Notes under the pieces: generated by a model
Told to the model about the DNA's origin: nothing
Databases searched by the model: none
What the model saw: only the letters and a program-made list of their open reading frames with translations
NCBI GenBank assembly: GCA_947373945.1
Contig: CANBZV010000004.1
Span: 1-39,051, forward strand
DNA from: Moraxellaceae bacterium
GTDB taxonomy: Bacteria > Pseudomonadota > Gammaproteobacteria > Pseudomonadales > Moraxellaceae
Length of the DNA: 39,051 nt
Direction: 5' to 3'
Made by a program: the position numbers and the translations under genes
In this document: positions 1 to 9,284 of the stretch, in pieces
Numbering within the stretch: position 1 is the first letter of the stretch
Layout: every line of letters begins with the position of its first letter

Positions 1-105
1 ATTAGTGAAAAAGTCGGTTATAGCTCAGAAACGGCCTTTAGTCAGGCTTTCAAGCGACAATACGAGTTATCACCCAGTCAGTATAAAAAAGAGCATGGGC
101 TATAG
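1..105 (+). CDS. AraC-family transcriptional regulator, C-terminal fragment (5' end outside window)
   Basis: Frame 1 reads ISEKVGYSSETAFSQAFKRQYELSPSQYKKEHGL*, typical of the second HTH of AraC/XylS regulators (VGYSSxxAFSRAFKRxxGxSPxxYR). Confidence 0.85.
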   Translation: MSEKVGYSSETAFSQAFKRQYELSPSQYKKEHGL

Positions 106-407
106 ATTCTGTTGACGTTTCGTAGCAGTCGCCAAAAAAATGAAGTTCCCCTCTTTAGTAAAGAGTGGCTAGAGGAGATTTGCAGAGTTTGGCTTTGCCT
201 TGCTGGTAAAGTCCTACTTTGGTAAAGGAGGGGGCTAAAATGTCTATAGTCGTGTTGAGATGTCAAGTGTGCGTCATTTTGTCCATTTTATAATGAACGC
301 CATTTTTATCCGTATGACATATTTCAACAATGGAAATGTCTTGTCAGCCAATGGCGAGCGTGATTATCTTTGCCATGGTTAGCTGACTACTACCGAAGAG
401 AACAACA

Positions 408-1331
408 ATGGCTACTCTCTCTACTGCTTCATCAAATCCGCCTAAATGGACACGTGCTATTGCGTGGTTTACTAATCCCCATGGTTTGAATAATGATCAA
501 AAACTGGCCAAAGCGGTTGGTGGCAAAATTGTGCTGATTACTGGTGCCTCATTTGGCATAGGTGAGGCGACGGCCAAACGTATGGCCTCTGCGGGCGCAA
601 CGGTTTTATTAGTTGCCCGTAGTGCCGATAAATTGGAGCAAGTGGCAGCTACGATTCGTGCCGCTGGTGGCACAGCGTATACTTACACGGCTGATTTGAG
701 CGAGCCTGAACATGCCAAAACCTTGATTGCTGATGTTTTGCGCGAGCATGGTCATGTCGATGTCTTGATCAATAATGCCGGTAAATCTATTCGTCGTTCG
801 ATTGCCTTGTCGGTTGATCGTTTTCGTGATTTTGAGCGGACGATGGCGATTAATTATCTCGGGCCAGTGCAATTGGTACTAGCGTTGTTGCCGTCGATGC
901 AGGCGCGCAAACAAGGGCATATCGTCAATATTTCAACGTGGGGTGTACGGACGTTGCCGGGCGCGCGCTGGGCGGCGTATCAGGCGTCTAAAGGGGCTTT
1001 TGATACGTGGTTGCGTAGTGTGGCGATGGAAGTGAAAGTTGATGGTATTACCACCACGTCTATTTATCCGGCGATTGTTTATACCCGTATGAGTGCGCCA
1101 ACGCCGTGGATGCACTTATTGCCGGGTATGACGACTGAAGATGCCGCGCATGTGATTGAACGAGCAATTGTCGATAAACCTGAAGAAATTATGCCGCCGT
1201 GGTTGCACTCATTAGTGTTGGCATCGGTAGTGTTTCCAACGCCGATGCGTAAAGGCATGGAGTTGATTTTCCGGCTGACGAAAGACAGTGATGCTAGTGT
1301 AGAAAGTGCGCATCGAGACCCCGTCAAATGA
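408..1331 (+). CDS. SDR-family NAD(P)-dependent oxidoreductase
   Basis: Rossmann motif ITGASFGIG, NNAG motif, active-site YQASK. Confidence 0.92.
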   Translation: MATLSTASSNPPKWTRAIAWFTNPHGLNNDQKLAKAVGGKIVLITGASFGIGEATAKRMASAGATVLLVARSADKLEQVAATIRAAGGTAYTYTADLSEPEHAKTLIADVLREHGHVDVLINNAGKSIRRSIALSVDRFRDFERTMAINYLGPVQLVLALLPSMQARKQGHIVNISTWGVRTLPGARWAAYQASKGAFDTWLRSVAMEVKVDGITTTSIYPAIVYTRMSAPTPWMHLLPGMTTEDAAHVIERAIVDKPEEIMPPWLHSLVLASVVFPTPMRKGMELIFRLTKDSDASVESAHRDPVK

Positions 1332-2356
1332 CTAAAAATATAAAAACTTTACTGCTATCGTCGGTGGTGTTGTGTGGTGCCTGTAGCAGCATTTGGGCAA
1401 ATTCTATTGCTAGTAAAATGACTGACAATATTTTGGCGATGGACAGCATGGAAGGTGAGCTGGTACAAAAGAAGGTGTTAGTTGATTACCCGAATGTTGA
1501 TGTAGTGCAGAAAGTTATCTACCAAAAGCCATGGAAATTGCGCACTGAAATACTGGCACCCGCGTCGATCAAAGGCAGTCTGTTTTTATATGATGGCAAG
1601 CAGAATATTCTCTGGTGGCCAAACGAGTTGTTTGGTATTCGCGCCATTAATATCACTAGTCCTGAACGTGATGAGGTATATAAGCACTTAACTCATGAGA
1701 GCGAAGTGGCATTGCGGGATTATGCTTTTTCACTGAGTAAGACCGAAAAAATTGCCGGTGTAGAAACAAATTTATGGAAAATTCTACCAATGGTTGATGA
1801 TGATTATCATCATTACCATGAGATGTGGATGGTGGAAAAATACTCTACACCACTCAAAGTCGAGATTCTCGATAAAGATAAAAAACTGTGGTACGGCATG
1901 GAGTACAAAAAAGTCAGCTTCAACAAACCATTGCCGGATAATGCTTTCGCCTTTGAGTTTCCCACCAATGCGATGGTAATTGACTGGGACTATGCCGATA
2001 CAGGTATATCCTTGGAAGAAGCGAAAAAAACGATGAATTTTAGTGTCATGCAGCCGAGCAAATTACCCGCCGGTTTGAAGGTAGAAAAAATCATTCGCGC
2101 TAAAGGCACGATACCGATGTTGGCCATGGTGATGGATCACGGTGGTACTCGAGTAAGCTTGTTTCAGTCGCATGCCTTTGGCCCTTCACCGCTAATGAAA
2201 TATGGCAAAGAGGTCAAAATTGCCAATACCAAAGGCTATTTGAGTTTTACTGGCCCATTTTCATCTATTGTCTGGATCAAAGATAAAACACAATTCACAC
2301 TCATAGGTAATTTGTCTTACCCACAACTATTAGCATTGGCGAGTTCGGTACAATAA
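1328..2356 (+). CDS. LolA/MucB(RseB)-like periplasmic lipoprotein-sorting-type protein
   Basis: N-terminal signal sequence; LolA-like fold pattern (ILAMDSMEGELVQKK...YQKPWKLRTEIL...LYDGKQNILWWP); 4-nt ATGA overlap with upstream SDR. Confidence 0.65.
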   Translation: MTKNIKTLLLSSVVLCGACSSIWANSIASKMTDNILAMDSMEGELVQKKVLVDYPNVDVVQKVIYQKPWKLRTEILAPASIKGSLFLYDGKQNILWWPNELFGIRAINITSPERDEVYKHLTHESEVALRDYAFSLSKTEKIAGVETNLWKILPMVDDDYHHYHEMWMVEKYSTPLKVEILDKDKKLWYGMEYKKVSFNKPLPDNAFAFEFPTNAMVIDWDYADTGISLEEAKKTMNFSVMQPSKLPAGLKVEKIIRAKGTIPMLAMVMDHGGTRVSLFQSHAFGPSPLMKYGKEVKIANTKGYLSFTGPFSSIVWIKDKTQFTLIGNLSYPQLLALASSVQ

Positions 2357-2358
2357 CC

Positions 2359-3186
2359 ATGCTGGAGTTGCTGCAAAAGTCATTGAATGCACCCGTCAGT
2401 ATTATCTATAGCATGATGTATAGCCTCTATGCTTTACTGATTATTAGTGAGGCCAGCTATGGCCAAATAAGAAATCTGGCTTTATATAAATGGCAGGACT
2501 TTGCCGCCAATATGGGTATGTTTGCGGGCTTTTCACTGGTTAATTTGTTTTGGGTACATGCGGTATTTTGGCTTTATACGTGGGTTGGCTCGCTGTCAAT
2601 CATCAGTTTGGGTTCGGGTACTTGGCATTTGTTTGCTTACGGTGGCTGGCGCGAATGGCTACTGTTATTTGTCCTTGATGATCTGTGTTATTACTGTTTT
2701 CATCGTACACATCATCATGTCGCTCTATTATGGCCCGCGCATGTGCCGCACCATTCGTCACAACAATTTAATTTTTCGGTCGCTTTAAGACAAACATGGT
2801 TGCCATTCACGGCGGTGATTTTTTGGTTGCCATTGGCATGGCTAGGTTTTGATCCGTTAATGATTATGACTATGCAAATGGTTAGTTTGTTTTATCAGTT
2901 TTTTCTTCATACTCGTGCCGTCAAATCTTTGGGCTGGTTGGAGTGGGTGTTAAATACACCGTCGCATCATAGTATTCATCATGCGTGTAATGAGCCATAT
3001 GTGAACAAGAATTTTGGTGGTGTGCTGATTATTTGGGATCGGTTATTTTGCTCTTTTGCCAAACTGCAAGCAGATATGAGCGTACGTTATGGCATTGAAC
3101 CGCCATTACAGAGCTATAATCCTCTGGTAATTGCCTTTGCTGACTATAAAAAATTACTTGGTCAGTATTTGGGTGTTAGAAAATAA
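2359..3186 (+). CDS. Sterol desaturase / fatty acid hydroxylase superfamily membrane protein
   Basis: Hydrophobic helices plus His-box motifs HRTHHH, HVPHHSS, HHSIHH. Confidence 0.9.
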   Translation: MLELLQKSLNAPVSIIYSMMYSLYALLIISEASYGQIRNLALYKWQDFAANMGMFAGFSLVNLFWVHAVFWLYTWVGSLSIISLGSGTWHLFAYGGWREWLLLFVLDDLCYYCFHRTHHHVALLWPAHVPHHSSQQFNFSVALRQTWLPFTAVIFWLPLAWLGFDPLMIMTMQMVSLFYQFFLHTRAVKSLGWLEWVLNTPSHHSIHHACNEPYVNKNFGGVLIIWDRLFCSFAKLQADMSVRYGIEPPLQSYNPLVIAFADYKKLLGQYLGVRK

Positions 3187-3203
3187 ACTATGGCAAGATT
3201 CTT

Positions 3204-4034
3204 ATGTATCAAACATTAATTTCCGTAAAAGATGCCAAAAATATCTTAGGCGATGTCGTTTTTGTTGACTGTCGTCATCAGCTAGGAACCCCCTCTTTTG
3301 GGGCAGAGCAGTATCGTTTAGGGCATTTGCCTCGAGCACACTTTGCTCATATTGATCAAGATCTGTCATCGGCAATCATTCCTGGACGCACTGGGCGTCA
3401 TCCACTGCCAGAGCAAGAGTCATTAATATCCCTTTTTAGCGGGTTTGGTATTGGTAAAGAGACACAAGTAGTCGTTTATGATCAAGATATTGGTATGTTT
3501 GCTTCGCGGTTATGGTGGTTATTGCGGGCGATGGGGCATCTGCAAGTTGCGGTACTAGACGGAGGATACTCAGCATGGATTGCTTGTGGTGGTGAGATTG
3601 ATTACACAATTCCTGAACGCGTAGAGGCTAAGTTTGAAGGAGTTTGGCAGCCTCACAGCGTTGAAAGTCAAGCGGTGTTCGTTCAACTTGGAGTCTCTGA
3701 TCGAGTGCTGATTGATGCAAGACTTCCAGAGCGATTCAAGGGTATTGAAGAATCGATAGATCGTAAAGCAGGCCATATTCCGGGGGCCATCAATATGCCA
3801 TTTACGTTGAACTGTCAAAATGGTTACTGGCGCAGCAAAGAAGAACTGCGTGCGCGATTTGAGAAGTTTTCAGCCAGTGAAATGGTCAGCTATTGCGGGT
3901 CTGGTGTTACGGCTTGTCATAACATTCTTGCTTGTGTACATGCTGATTTGCCAGAGCCGTTGCTGTATGCAGGGTCGTGGAGCGAATGGATTACCGATGA
4001 TAGTCGGCCTATAGAGACAGTGTCATTCACTTGA
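3204..4034 (+). CDS. Sulfurtransferase (tandem rhodanese domains; 3-mercaptopyruvate sulfurtransferase/SseA type)
   Basis: Two rhodanese domains; GRTGRHPLP, VLDGGYSAW, catalytic loop YCGSGVTA. Confidence 0.9.
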   Translation: MYQTLISVKDAKNILGDVVFVDCRHQLGTPSFGAEQYRLGHLPRAHFAHIDQDLSSAIIPGRTGRHPLPEQESLISLFSGFGIGKETQVVVYDQDIGMFASRLWWLLRAMGHLQVAVLDGGYSAWIACGGEIDYTIPERVEAKFEGVWQPHSVESQAVFVQLGVSDRVLIDARLPERFKGIEESIDRKAGHIPGAINMPFTLNCQNGYWRSKEELRARFEKFSASEMVSYCGSGVTACHNILACVHADLPEPLLYAGSWSEWITDDSRPIETVSFT

Positions 4035-4048
4035 GCGTATTCGCCGTT

Positions 4049-4076
4049 GGACTAACGACTAGCTAATTGTTAGTCC
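4049..4076 (+). terminator. Hairpin downstream of sulfurtransferase gene (possible terminator)
   Basis: ggactaacga-N8-ttgttagtcc, about 10-bp stem with one G:T-type mismatch; no long U tract immediately after. Confidence 0.35.
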
Positions 4077-4194
4077 CGTCGCAGTTTTCTCAAATTTACC
4101 GAAATAAATCTCCTATAAATATTGCCGTGTGACTAAGACTGGCCTACGCTGATCCATGACCGTTAGGGATGATGTTGATACAGGGAGTTAGGTC

Positions 4195-4563
4195 ATGTGT
4201 TCACGCTATTCTATTTGCTATGCAGTTTGCATAGCTGTTGGGCTTTCAGTATGCACTGTAGCTGGCGCCAGAGATCGTTCCGGTGTTGAGATTTACAACG
4301 ATATTTGTTCCAGTTGCCATGAAAATGGCGATTTTGCTGCACCGAAATTAAATGATTTTGCCGCCTGGAAGCCACGTCTGGCCACAGGTAAAAGAGCTTT
4401 GTACCAAAGTGCTTTCAAAGGCTTGGGGGATAATATGCCTGCCCGCAATGAGTATGAAAGCCATCTCAGTGACCGTGAAATTTATGATGCGGTCAATTTC
4501 ATGGTGAAGAAGGCCGAGCAATACTCCAGTGATACCGATCTAGTAGCCTCAAGCCGTCATTAG
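4195..4563 (+). CDS. Small secreted c-type cytochrome (cytochrome c5-like)
   Basis: Signal peptide; CSSCH haem-binding motif (IYNDICSSCHENGDFAAPKL); distal Met region NMPARNEY. Confidence 0.88.
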   Translation: MCSRYSICYAVCIAVGLSVCTVAGARDRSGVEIYNDICSSCHENGDFAAPKLNDFAAWKPRLATGKRALYQSAFKGLGDNMPARNEYESHLSDREIYDAVNFMVKKAEQYSSDTDLVASSRH

Positions 4564-4577
4564 AGAATAAGAGCCTA

Positions 4578-4870
4578 TAAGGCATTGAAAACCAATAGAC
4601 CGTAGAGTAGGCCATTTTTCGGGGGCTAATAAACTGCTATTTATTTGAACTGTCAGAACGGTTGCCGGCGCAGTAAAGAAGAACTGCGTGTGCGATTTGA
4701 GAAGTTTTCAGCCAGTGAAATAATCTGCTATTGCGGGTCGAGTGTTACAGCTTTTCATAGCATAACATTCTTGCTTGTGTACATGCTGCTGATTTACCAG
4801 AGCCATTGTTGTAAGCAGGGTCGTGGAGCGAATGGATTACCGAGATAGTCGGCCTGTGGGGACCGAGGCA
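4578..4870 (+). pseudogene. Decayed partial duplicate of the 3' part of the sulfurtransferase gene
   Basis: Co-linear with about 3739..4025 (e.g. 'gaactgcgtgtgcgatttgagaagttttcagccagtgaaat' and 'gggtcgtggagcgaatggattaccga'), but with small indels (extra 'agcat', extra 'ctg', lost 't') and TAT->TAA (ttgtaagcaggg vs ctgtatgcaggg). No intact 5' portion. Confidence 0.9.
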
Positions 4871-4988
4871 TTATCACGTTGATAAAGATGGAAGATACAA
4901 TAAATTTTTGCATGGTTACATCTAAATAGAAATATAGATAAAATAACACTATGACGATGGATTTTAGCATCAATTAAACACACACCGG

Positions 4989-7307
4989 ATGAATGTAATG
5001 ACGTGTACGTCTTTCTTATGGATAGTAAGTCTTTCTGTATTATTAGCAGCATGTGGTGGCGGAGGCGGCGATACGGGGACAAATGGTATTTCTTCAAAAG
5101 CGTATGCGATAGGTGGTCAAGTCACGGAGCTGAATGCGACTGGATTAGTGTTGCAATTGAATGATAGCTCAGATCTAGCTGTTGAGGCATTTAACCCAAA
5201 TTTTGTCTTTACGAAGGTGCTAAATGAAGGTTCTGCATATAACGTGAGTGTTCGGACAAATCCAACAGGGCAAATCTGTAACGTGGAAAAAAACGCCACC
5301 GGTATAACGGGGGCTAGTAGCCTTTCTTCTGTCGTTGTGAAGTGTTTTACCCCTGAAGCATCTAATTACACCATAGGTGGAGCAGTAAGTGGTTTAACTG
5401 AGACAGGGCTAATCCTAAGCAATGGCAGTGAGCAAATTGTTGTTGCTCCAAATGCAACACAATTCCAATTTCCTACACCGTTGAAAAGTGGTGAGTCATA
5501 TGATGTCAATATTGAGGCTCAGCCAAGTAAACTTACGTGTGCAATCCTTAATAATAGTGGCTTGGTGAATAAAGGTACAATCACTACAGTGAGCATTAAC
5601 TGTATCCCTACGATGGTAAAAGCAGGCTTTAACCTGAATAAATCGACATTGGATTTTGTTGCCGAGCAGGGGGCTCCGCTAGCCGAGCAAATACTCATTG
5701 GAACTATTGCTGGGGTGACTGAGCCGATCAATGTCGTAATTGAGCATACTAATAATGCGATCAGAGATGCTTATTTTAGTCCAATTTCTGAAAATAGCGG
5801 CCAGTTGGTTGTGGTACCACAGTATAGCGCCAACAAAGTAGGCATCATTAAGGATAACATCACCGTAAAAGTGTGTTTTCAAACAGATGTCAAATGTATC
5901 GCGCCCATTATGGATACCCCAAAGATTATTCCCGTAGTCACGGAAATCCGGCCTCCGCACCCTGCGCCTAACTTAGTTCTTTCTAGTTATGGCGTTGCTT
6001 TGACATCAGTGCCTAATCATGAAAAGTTAACACATACCTTAAAAGTGACTCAATCGTTGGGACAGGACATTAACTGGTCTGCTAGTTCGAACCAGCCGTG
6101 GTTAAGTGTGACCTCTGCGGGTAAAAGTACTGATGCATTAATAATAAAAGCCAATACAACTGGTTTAACGGCTGGTCAGCATTATGCGGAGGTGATTGTT
6201 TCTACGAGTGATGCCGAGTTGACTTCGCAAAAAGTACGCGTAGGTTTTTACGTGAGTAGCGCAAAGGTGGCTCAAGGTTTTGAACCGGAAGTTGATGTGG
6301 AAGAAGTTAGTTTATATGTTGACCCCATACGTCCTTATATTTACAACATCGTCACTTATACCGTTGCTACCACTGAGGAAGGTTCAGTAGATAAACCTTT
6401 TGAGATTCTTGTTCATAATATTTATACGGGTAAACGTGTAGCGAAAATAAAAGTCCCGTCTGGACGCTATGGTTATGATATGGGATTGGCACTTTCTAGT
6501 GACGGCTCATATTTATATGCTACTGATACTATTGACCATGTTATTGATGTCTTTAGTCTTGATACATTAAAACGGGTTAACACCTTGGATTTTAGTACAT
6601 ATCAAAACTCAGCTGATAATCGAGGCACGAGAATAGTATATAGTCATGTGCAAGGCAGGCCTGTGATTATTCTTAACTCATTGAATCTTGAACATAATAA
6701 TCATTTCCGTAATTATTTTTTTGATGATAGCTCGGTATTTCTAAATCCATTTACCGGAGAGGTTCTTGGGCAGTTACTTTATCTCAACAGCGACTTATTA
6801 CCCGGAGGCAACCGTTTCCATGTTGTCAGCCCTGATGGCAATGTGCTTTATCATTCGGTTTATGGACTGTCAGGTTATTTACCCCCCGCCATACGGTTCG
6901 ATCTTAAGGTAAACTCCAAGGGTAATATTTATGGTGTGAGAACGGCTGATACTGGGGACTTGGATGGTGAATCGCCCTTTATTTTTGCAACCAATAATGA
7001 TGGCAGCAAAGCCTATTCGGATAGATTTGTAATCTTAGAAAATATTAATGGGATACTTAAACCAAAAACAATGACTCCTGCTTCAACAAATAGATATTTA
7101 TTGACGTCTAAATTTGACCCCAATGGAAATTTCCTATGCTCTGTTTTTGACGATAAAGGTTTCCCCGATTATATGGAAATTCTGGATGAAAGTTTTAAAT
7201 CGCTTCGTCGGATCGAATGGATTGAGGGTTTAGGAGGTATGCGTTCTGTCTATTTTTCCAGCGATGGACTAAGAGTATTTAATAGATCAAATTTACGTGA
7301 TTATTAA
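4989..7307 (+). CDS. Large surface/periplasmic lipoprotein with two N-terminal repeats, BACON-like domain and C-terminal beta-propeller-like region
   Basis: Lipobox LLAAC followed by GGGGGD; duplicated module starting YAIGGQV / YTIGGAV and ending VVVKC / VSINC; BACON-like INWSASSNQPWLSVTSAG; propeller-like DMGLALSSDGSYLYATDTIDHVIDVFSLDTLKR. Confidence 0.75.
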   Translation: MNVMTCTSFLWIVSLSVLLAACGGGGGDTGTNGISSKAYAIGGQVTELNATGLVLQLNDSSDLAVEAFNPNFVFTKVLNEGSAYNVSVRTNPTGQICNVEKNATGITGASSLSSVVVKCFTPEASNYTIGGAVSGLTETGLILSNGSEQIVVAPNATQFQFPTPLKSGESYDVNIEAQPSKLTCAILNNSGLVNKGTITTVSINCIPTMVKAGFNLNKSTLDFVAEQGAPLAEQILIGTIAGVTEPINVVIEHTNNAIRDAYFSPISENSGQLVVVPQYSANKVGIIKDNITVKVCFQTDVKCIAPIMDTPKIIPVVTEIRPPHPAPNLVLSSYGVALTSVPNHEKLTHTLKVTQSLGQDINWSASSNQPWLSVTSAGKSTDALIIKANTTGLTAGQHYAEVIVSTSDAELTSQKVRVGFYVSSAKVAQGFEPEVDVEEVSLYVDPIRPYIYNIVTYTVATTEEGSVDKPFEILVHNIYTGKRVAKIKVPSGRYGYDMGLALSSDGSYLYATDTIDHVIDVFSLDTLKRVNTLDFSTYQNSADNRGTRIVYSHVQGRPVIILNSLNLEHNNHFRNYFFDDSSVFLNPFTGEVLGQLLYLNSDLLPGGNRFHVVSPDGNVLYHSVYGLSGYLPPAIRFDLKVNSKGNIYGVRTADTGDLDGESPFIFATNNDGSKAYSDRFVILENINGILKPKTMTPASTNRYLLTSKFDPNGNFLCSVFDDKGFPDYMEILDESFKSLRRIEWIEGLGGMRSVYFSSDGLRVFNRSNLRDY

Positions 7308-7485
7308 GCGTGAAAATGTACTGATTGGCCGTGGGGCTGAAGAGTAATCAAAGAACTGAATAAAATTGTAGAATTGCTGGGCTAATCTGTCATGCACGCT
7401 CTTGTATAATGAAAATCAGTGTAGTGCAACAAGTTCGGCTAATGTTGCTAACAACCATTGAGCTTTTGGCCAGAGCATTAGCTTC

Positions 7486-7512
7486 AGGTGCGACATAAAA
7501 AATGTTGCACCT
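7486..7512. repeat. Inverted repeat upstream of greB
   Basis: aggtgcgaca-taaaaaa-tgttgcacct: 10-bp arms with one mismatch. Confidence 0.55.
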
Positions 7513-7569
7513 ATACCAGTAGACTAGTAAATAATACCCTCTATCTATTTTTCTCATTGAACGCCTTGT

Positions 7570-8082
7570 ATGTCCCATTACCGCCCGCCTGCGCCACCCA
7601 AAAGCCCATTAATCACGCCTGAGGGTTATAAAGTCTTGCAAGATGAGCTGGATTATTTATGGCGTGTCAAACGACCCGAAATCACCCGCTCAGTGAGTGA
7701 GGCAGCAGCACAGGGGGATCGCTCCGAAAATGCCGAGTATATTTATGGCAAAAAATTGCTGCGAGAAATTGATCGTCGTGTCCGTTTTTTAGAAAAGCGT
7801 TTACCTGAGTTACGTGTCGTTAGTGAAAAACCGACCGATAAAAGTCGTATCTTTTTTGGTGCTTGGGTTGAGTTGGAAGATATTGATAGCGGTGAAGAAT
7901 TAAAACTACGCATAGTAGGCTGCGATGAAATTGACCCGCATAAACACTGGATTAGTATTGAAGCGCCAATGGCGAAAGCGTTGTTGAAAAAAACCATAGA
8001 CGACGAAGTGGTCGTTGAACGGCCAATGGGTAAAGGGACGTTTATTGTCCTTGATGTGCGTTATCATGAGCACGTCGACTGA
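7570..8082 (+). CDS. greB: Transcription elongation factor GreB
   Basis: [64 protein letters not shown] is the characteristic GreB coiled-coil. Confidence 0.95.
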   Translation: MSHYRPPAPPKSPLITPEGYKVLQDELDYLWRVKRPEITRSVSEAAAQGDRSENAEYIYGKKLLREIDRRVRFLEKRLPELRVVSEKPTDKSRIFFGAWVELEDIDSGEELKLRIVGCDEIDPHKHWISIEAPMAKALLKKTIDDEVVVERPMGKGTFIVLDVRYHEHVD

Positions 8083-8103
8083 TAATGATAGGGAAAATAA
8101 GGA

Positions 8104-9021
8104 ATGGCTCAGCCAATAAATAAAACAATATTGTCTTGCGCTATCGAACTACCCGACGGTTTTCGTACGCATGATGTACTGACTTTTCATCAGCGCGATA
8201 ACCAAATGATCGCCGAACGTGTTGACGCACAGACCTTGCACAAAGGTTTGGTTTGGGCGGGGAGTCCGGCTTGTTTAACGATGCAGTTTCATCATCAGTG
8301 CGTGGAAGTCACACTCGCGATTGATGGTGCGCCAACCGAGGATGCCCGTGTTGCCTTAACAAGTATGGCGCAACGTATGCTTGGCTTGACCCAGCGTGTA
8401 GAGGAGTTTGAACAGGCCTATGGTCAACATCATCAGTTAGGCGCATTGATTACCAAGAAAGTCGGCTTACGAGTACCACTGACCCCAACACCCTTCGAAG
8501 CGCTAACTTGGGCGATTATTGGCCAACAAATTAGCGTCAGCGCCGCAGTATCCATCCGGCGTAAACTGATTCAAGCCGCAGGTCTGCAACATTCCAATGG
8601 TTTGTGGTGTTATCCAGACGCACTTCGTCTAGCGCAAATGACCGAAGCTGATTTACGCTTGACGGGGCTGTCCCTGACTAAAGCCCAAACGATCATGACA
8701 TTAAGTCAATTGATCGAAAGCAAGCAGTTGCCGCTTGATGAATGGCTGAATACGCTACCGATAGACGATATTCGTACCCAACTGCAGCAGATTCGAGGTA
8801 TTGGTCCTTGGACAGTTAACTATGCCTTACTTCGTGGATTCGGCTGGCTCGATGGGTCGTTACACGGCGATGCTGCAGTACGGCGCAACTTGCAACTACT
8901 ACTTGGAAAAGCTGACAAAATAAGTGCCGAAGAAGCAGAACGGTGGTTGGCCGAGTTTTCACCTTGGCGGGCTCTCGTTGCCGCCCATTTATGGTCAATA
9001 CGGGCTGTTAGCGATTATTGA
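8104..9021 (+). CDS. alkA: DNA-3-methyladenine glycosylase II (AlkA-type HhH-GPD)
   Basis: HhH-GPD motif QQIRGIGPWTVNYALLRGFGWLDGSLHGDAAVRRNL; upstream TPFEALTWAIIGQQIS. Confidence 0.88.
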   Translation: MAQPINKTILSCAIELPDGFRTHDVLTFHQRDNQMIAERVDAQTLHKGLVWAGSPACLTMQFHHQCVEVTLAIDGAPTEDARVALTSMAQRMLGLTQRVEEFEQAYGQHHQLGALITKKVGLRVPLTPTPFEALTWAIIGQQISVSAAVSIRRKLIQAAGLQHSNGLWCYPDALRLAQMTEADLRLTGLSLTKAQTIMTLSQLIESKQLPLDEWLNTLPIDDIRTQLQQIRGIGPWTVNYALLRGFGWLDGSLHGDAAVRRNLQLLLGKADKISAEEAERWLAEFSPWRALVAAHLWSIRAVSDY

Positions 9022-9098
9022 ACGTCTTAACGCGCAGTTTGGCAATTTCGATTAATAGCTAAGCTATAAAACTTACTCCTTCCTCAAGTTAGCACAAA

Positions 9099-9115
9099 TG
9101 CACCGTAATGGTGCT
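9099..9115. promoter_or_regulatory. NtrC-type operator
   Basis: TGCACCGTAATGGTGCT matches the dyad consensus TGCAC-N7-GTGCA with one end mismatch. Confidence 0.7.
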
Positions 9116-9198
9116 ATTCTGCGTCGTAATAACACCACGGGTGCAGTACTGTGCATTTTTTTAGTGCCTTCGTTGTTAATTATATGGATTTTAATAGT

Positions 9199-9214
9199 TG
9201 GTTCGATTTTTGCA
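9199..9214 (+). promoter_or_regulatory. Sigma-54 (-24/-12) promoter of ntrBC
   Basis: TGGTTCGATTTTTGCA vs consensus TGGCACGRNNNTTGCW: correct GG/GC spacing, two mismatches; about 85 bp downstream of the NtrC-like dyad and 70 bp upstream of ntrB. Confidence 0.7.
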
Positions 9215-9284
9215 TAAAGTAACTGGCTTTTAGTATTACGCTATAAAAAACATTCATGTAAATTGATATAGGAATAGATGAGTC

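Noticed and set aside
78-266. 62-aa minus-strand ORF near the window start
   Set aside because: Overlaps the AraC 3' end and a low-complexity intergenic region; no domain or plausible signals.
4645-4848. 67-aa plus-strand ORF as an intact gene
   Set aside because: It is the open part of the decayed sulfurtransferase duplicate; it shifts frame relative to the parent and lacks the 5' domain.
4837-5097. 86-aa minus-strand ORF
   Set aside because: Overlaps the start and lipobox region of the large lipoprotein; antisense artefact.
9131-9155. Second NtrC site candidates (caccacgggtg; tgcagtactgtgca)
   Set aside because: Half-site spacing does not fit TGCAC-N7-GTGCA; only the 9099..9115 dyad is convincing.
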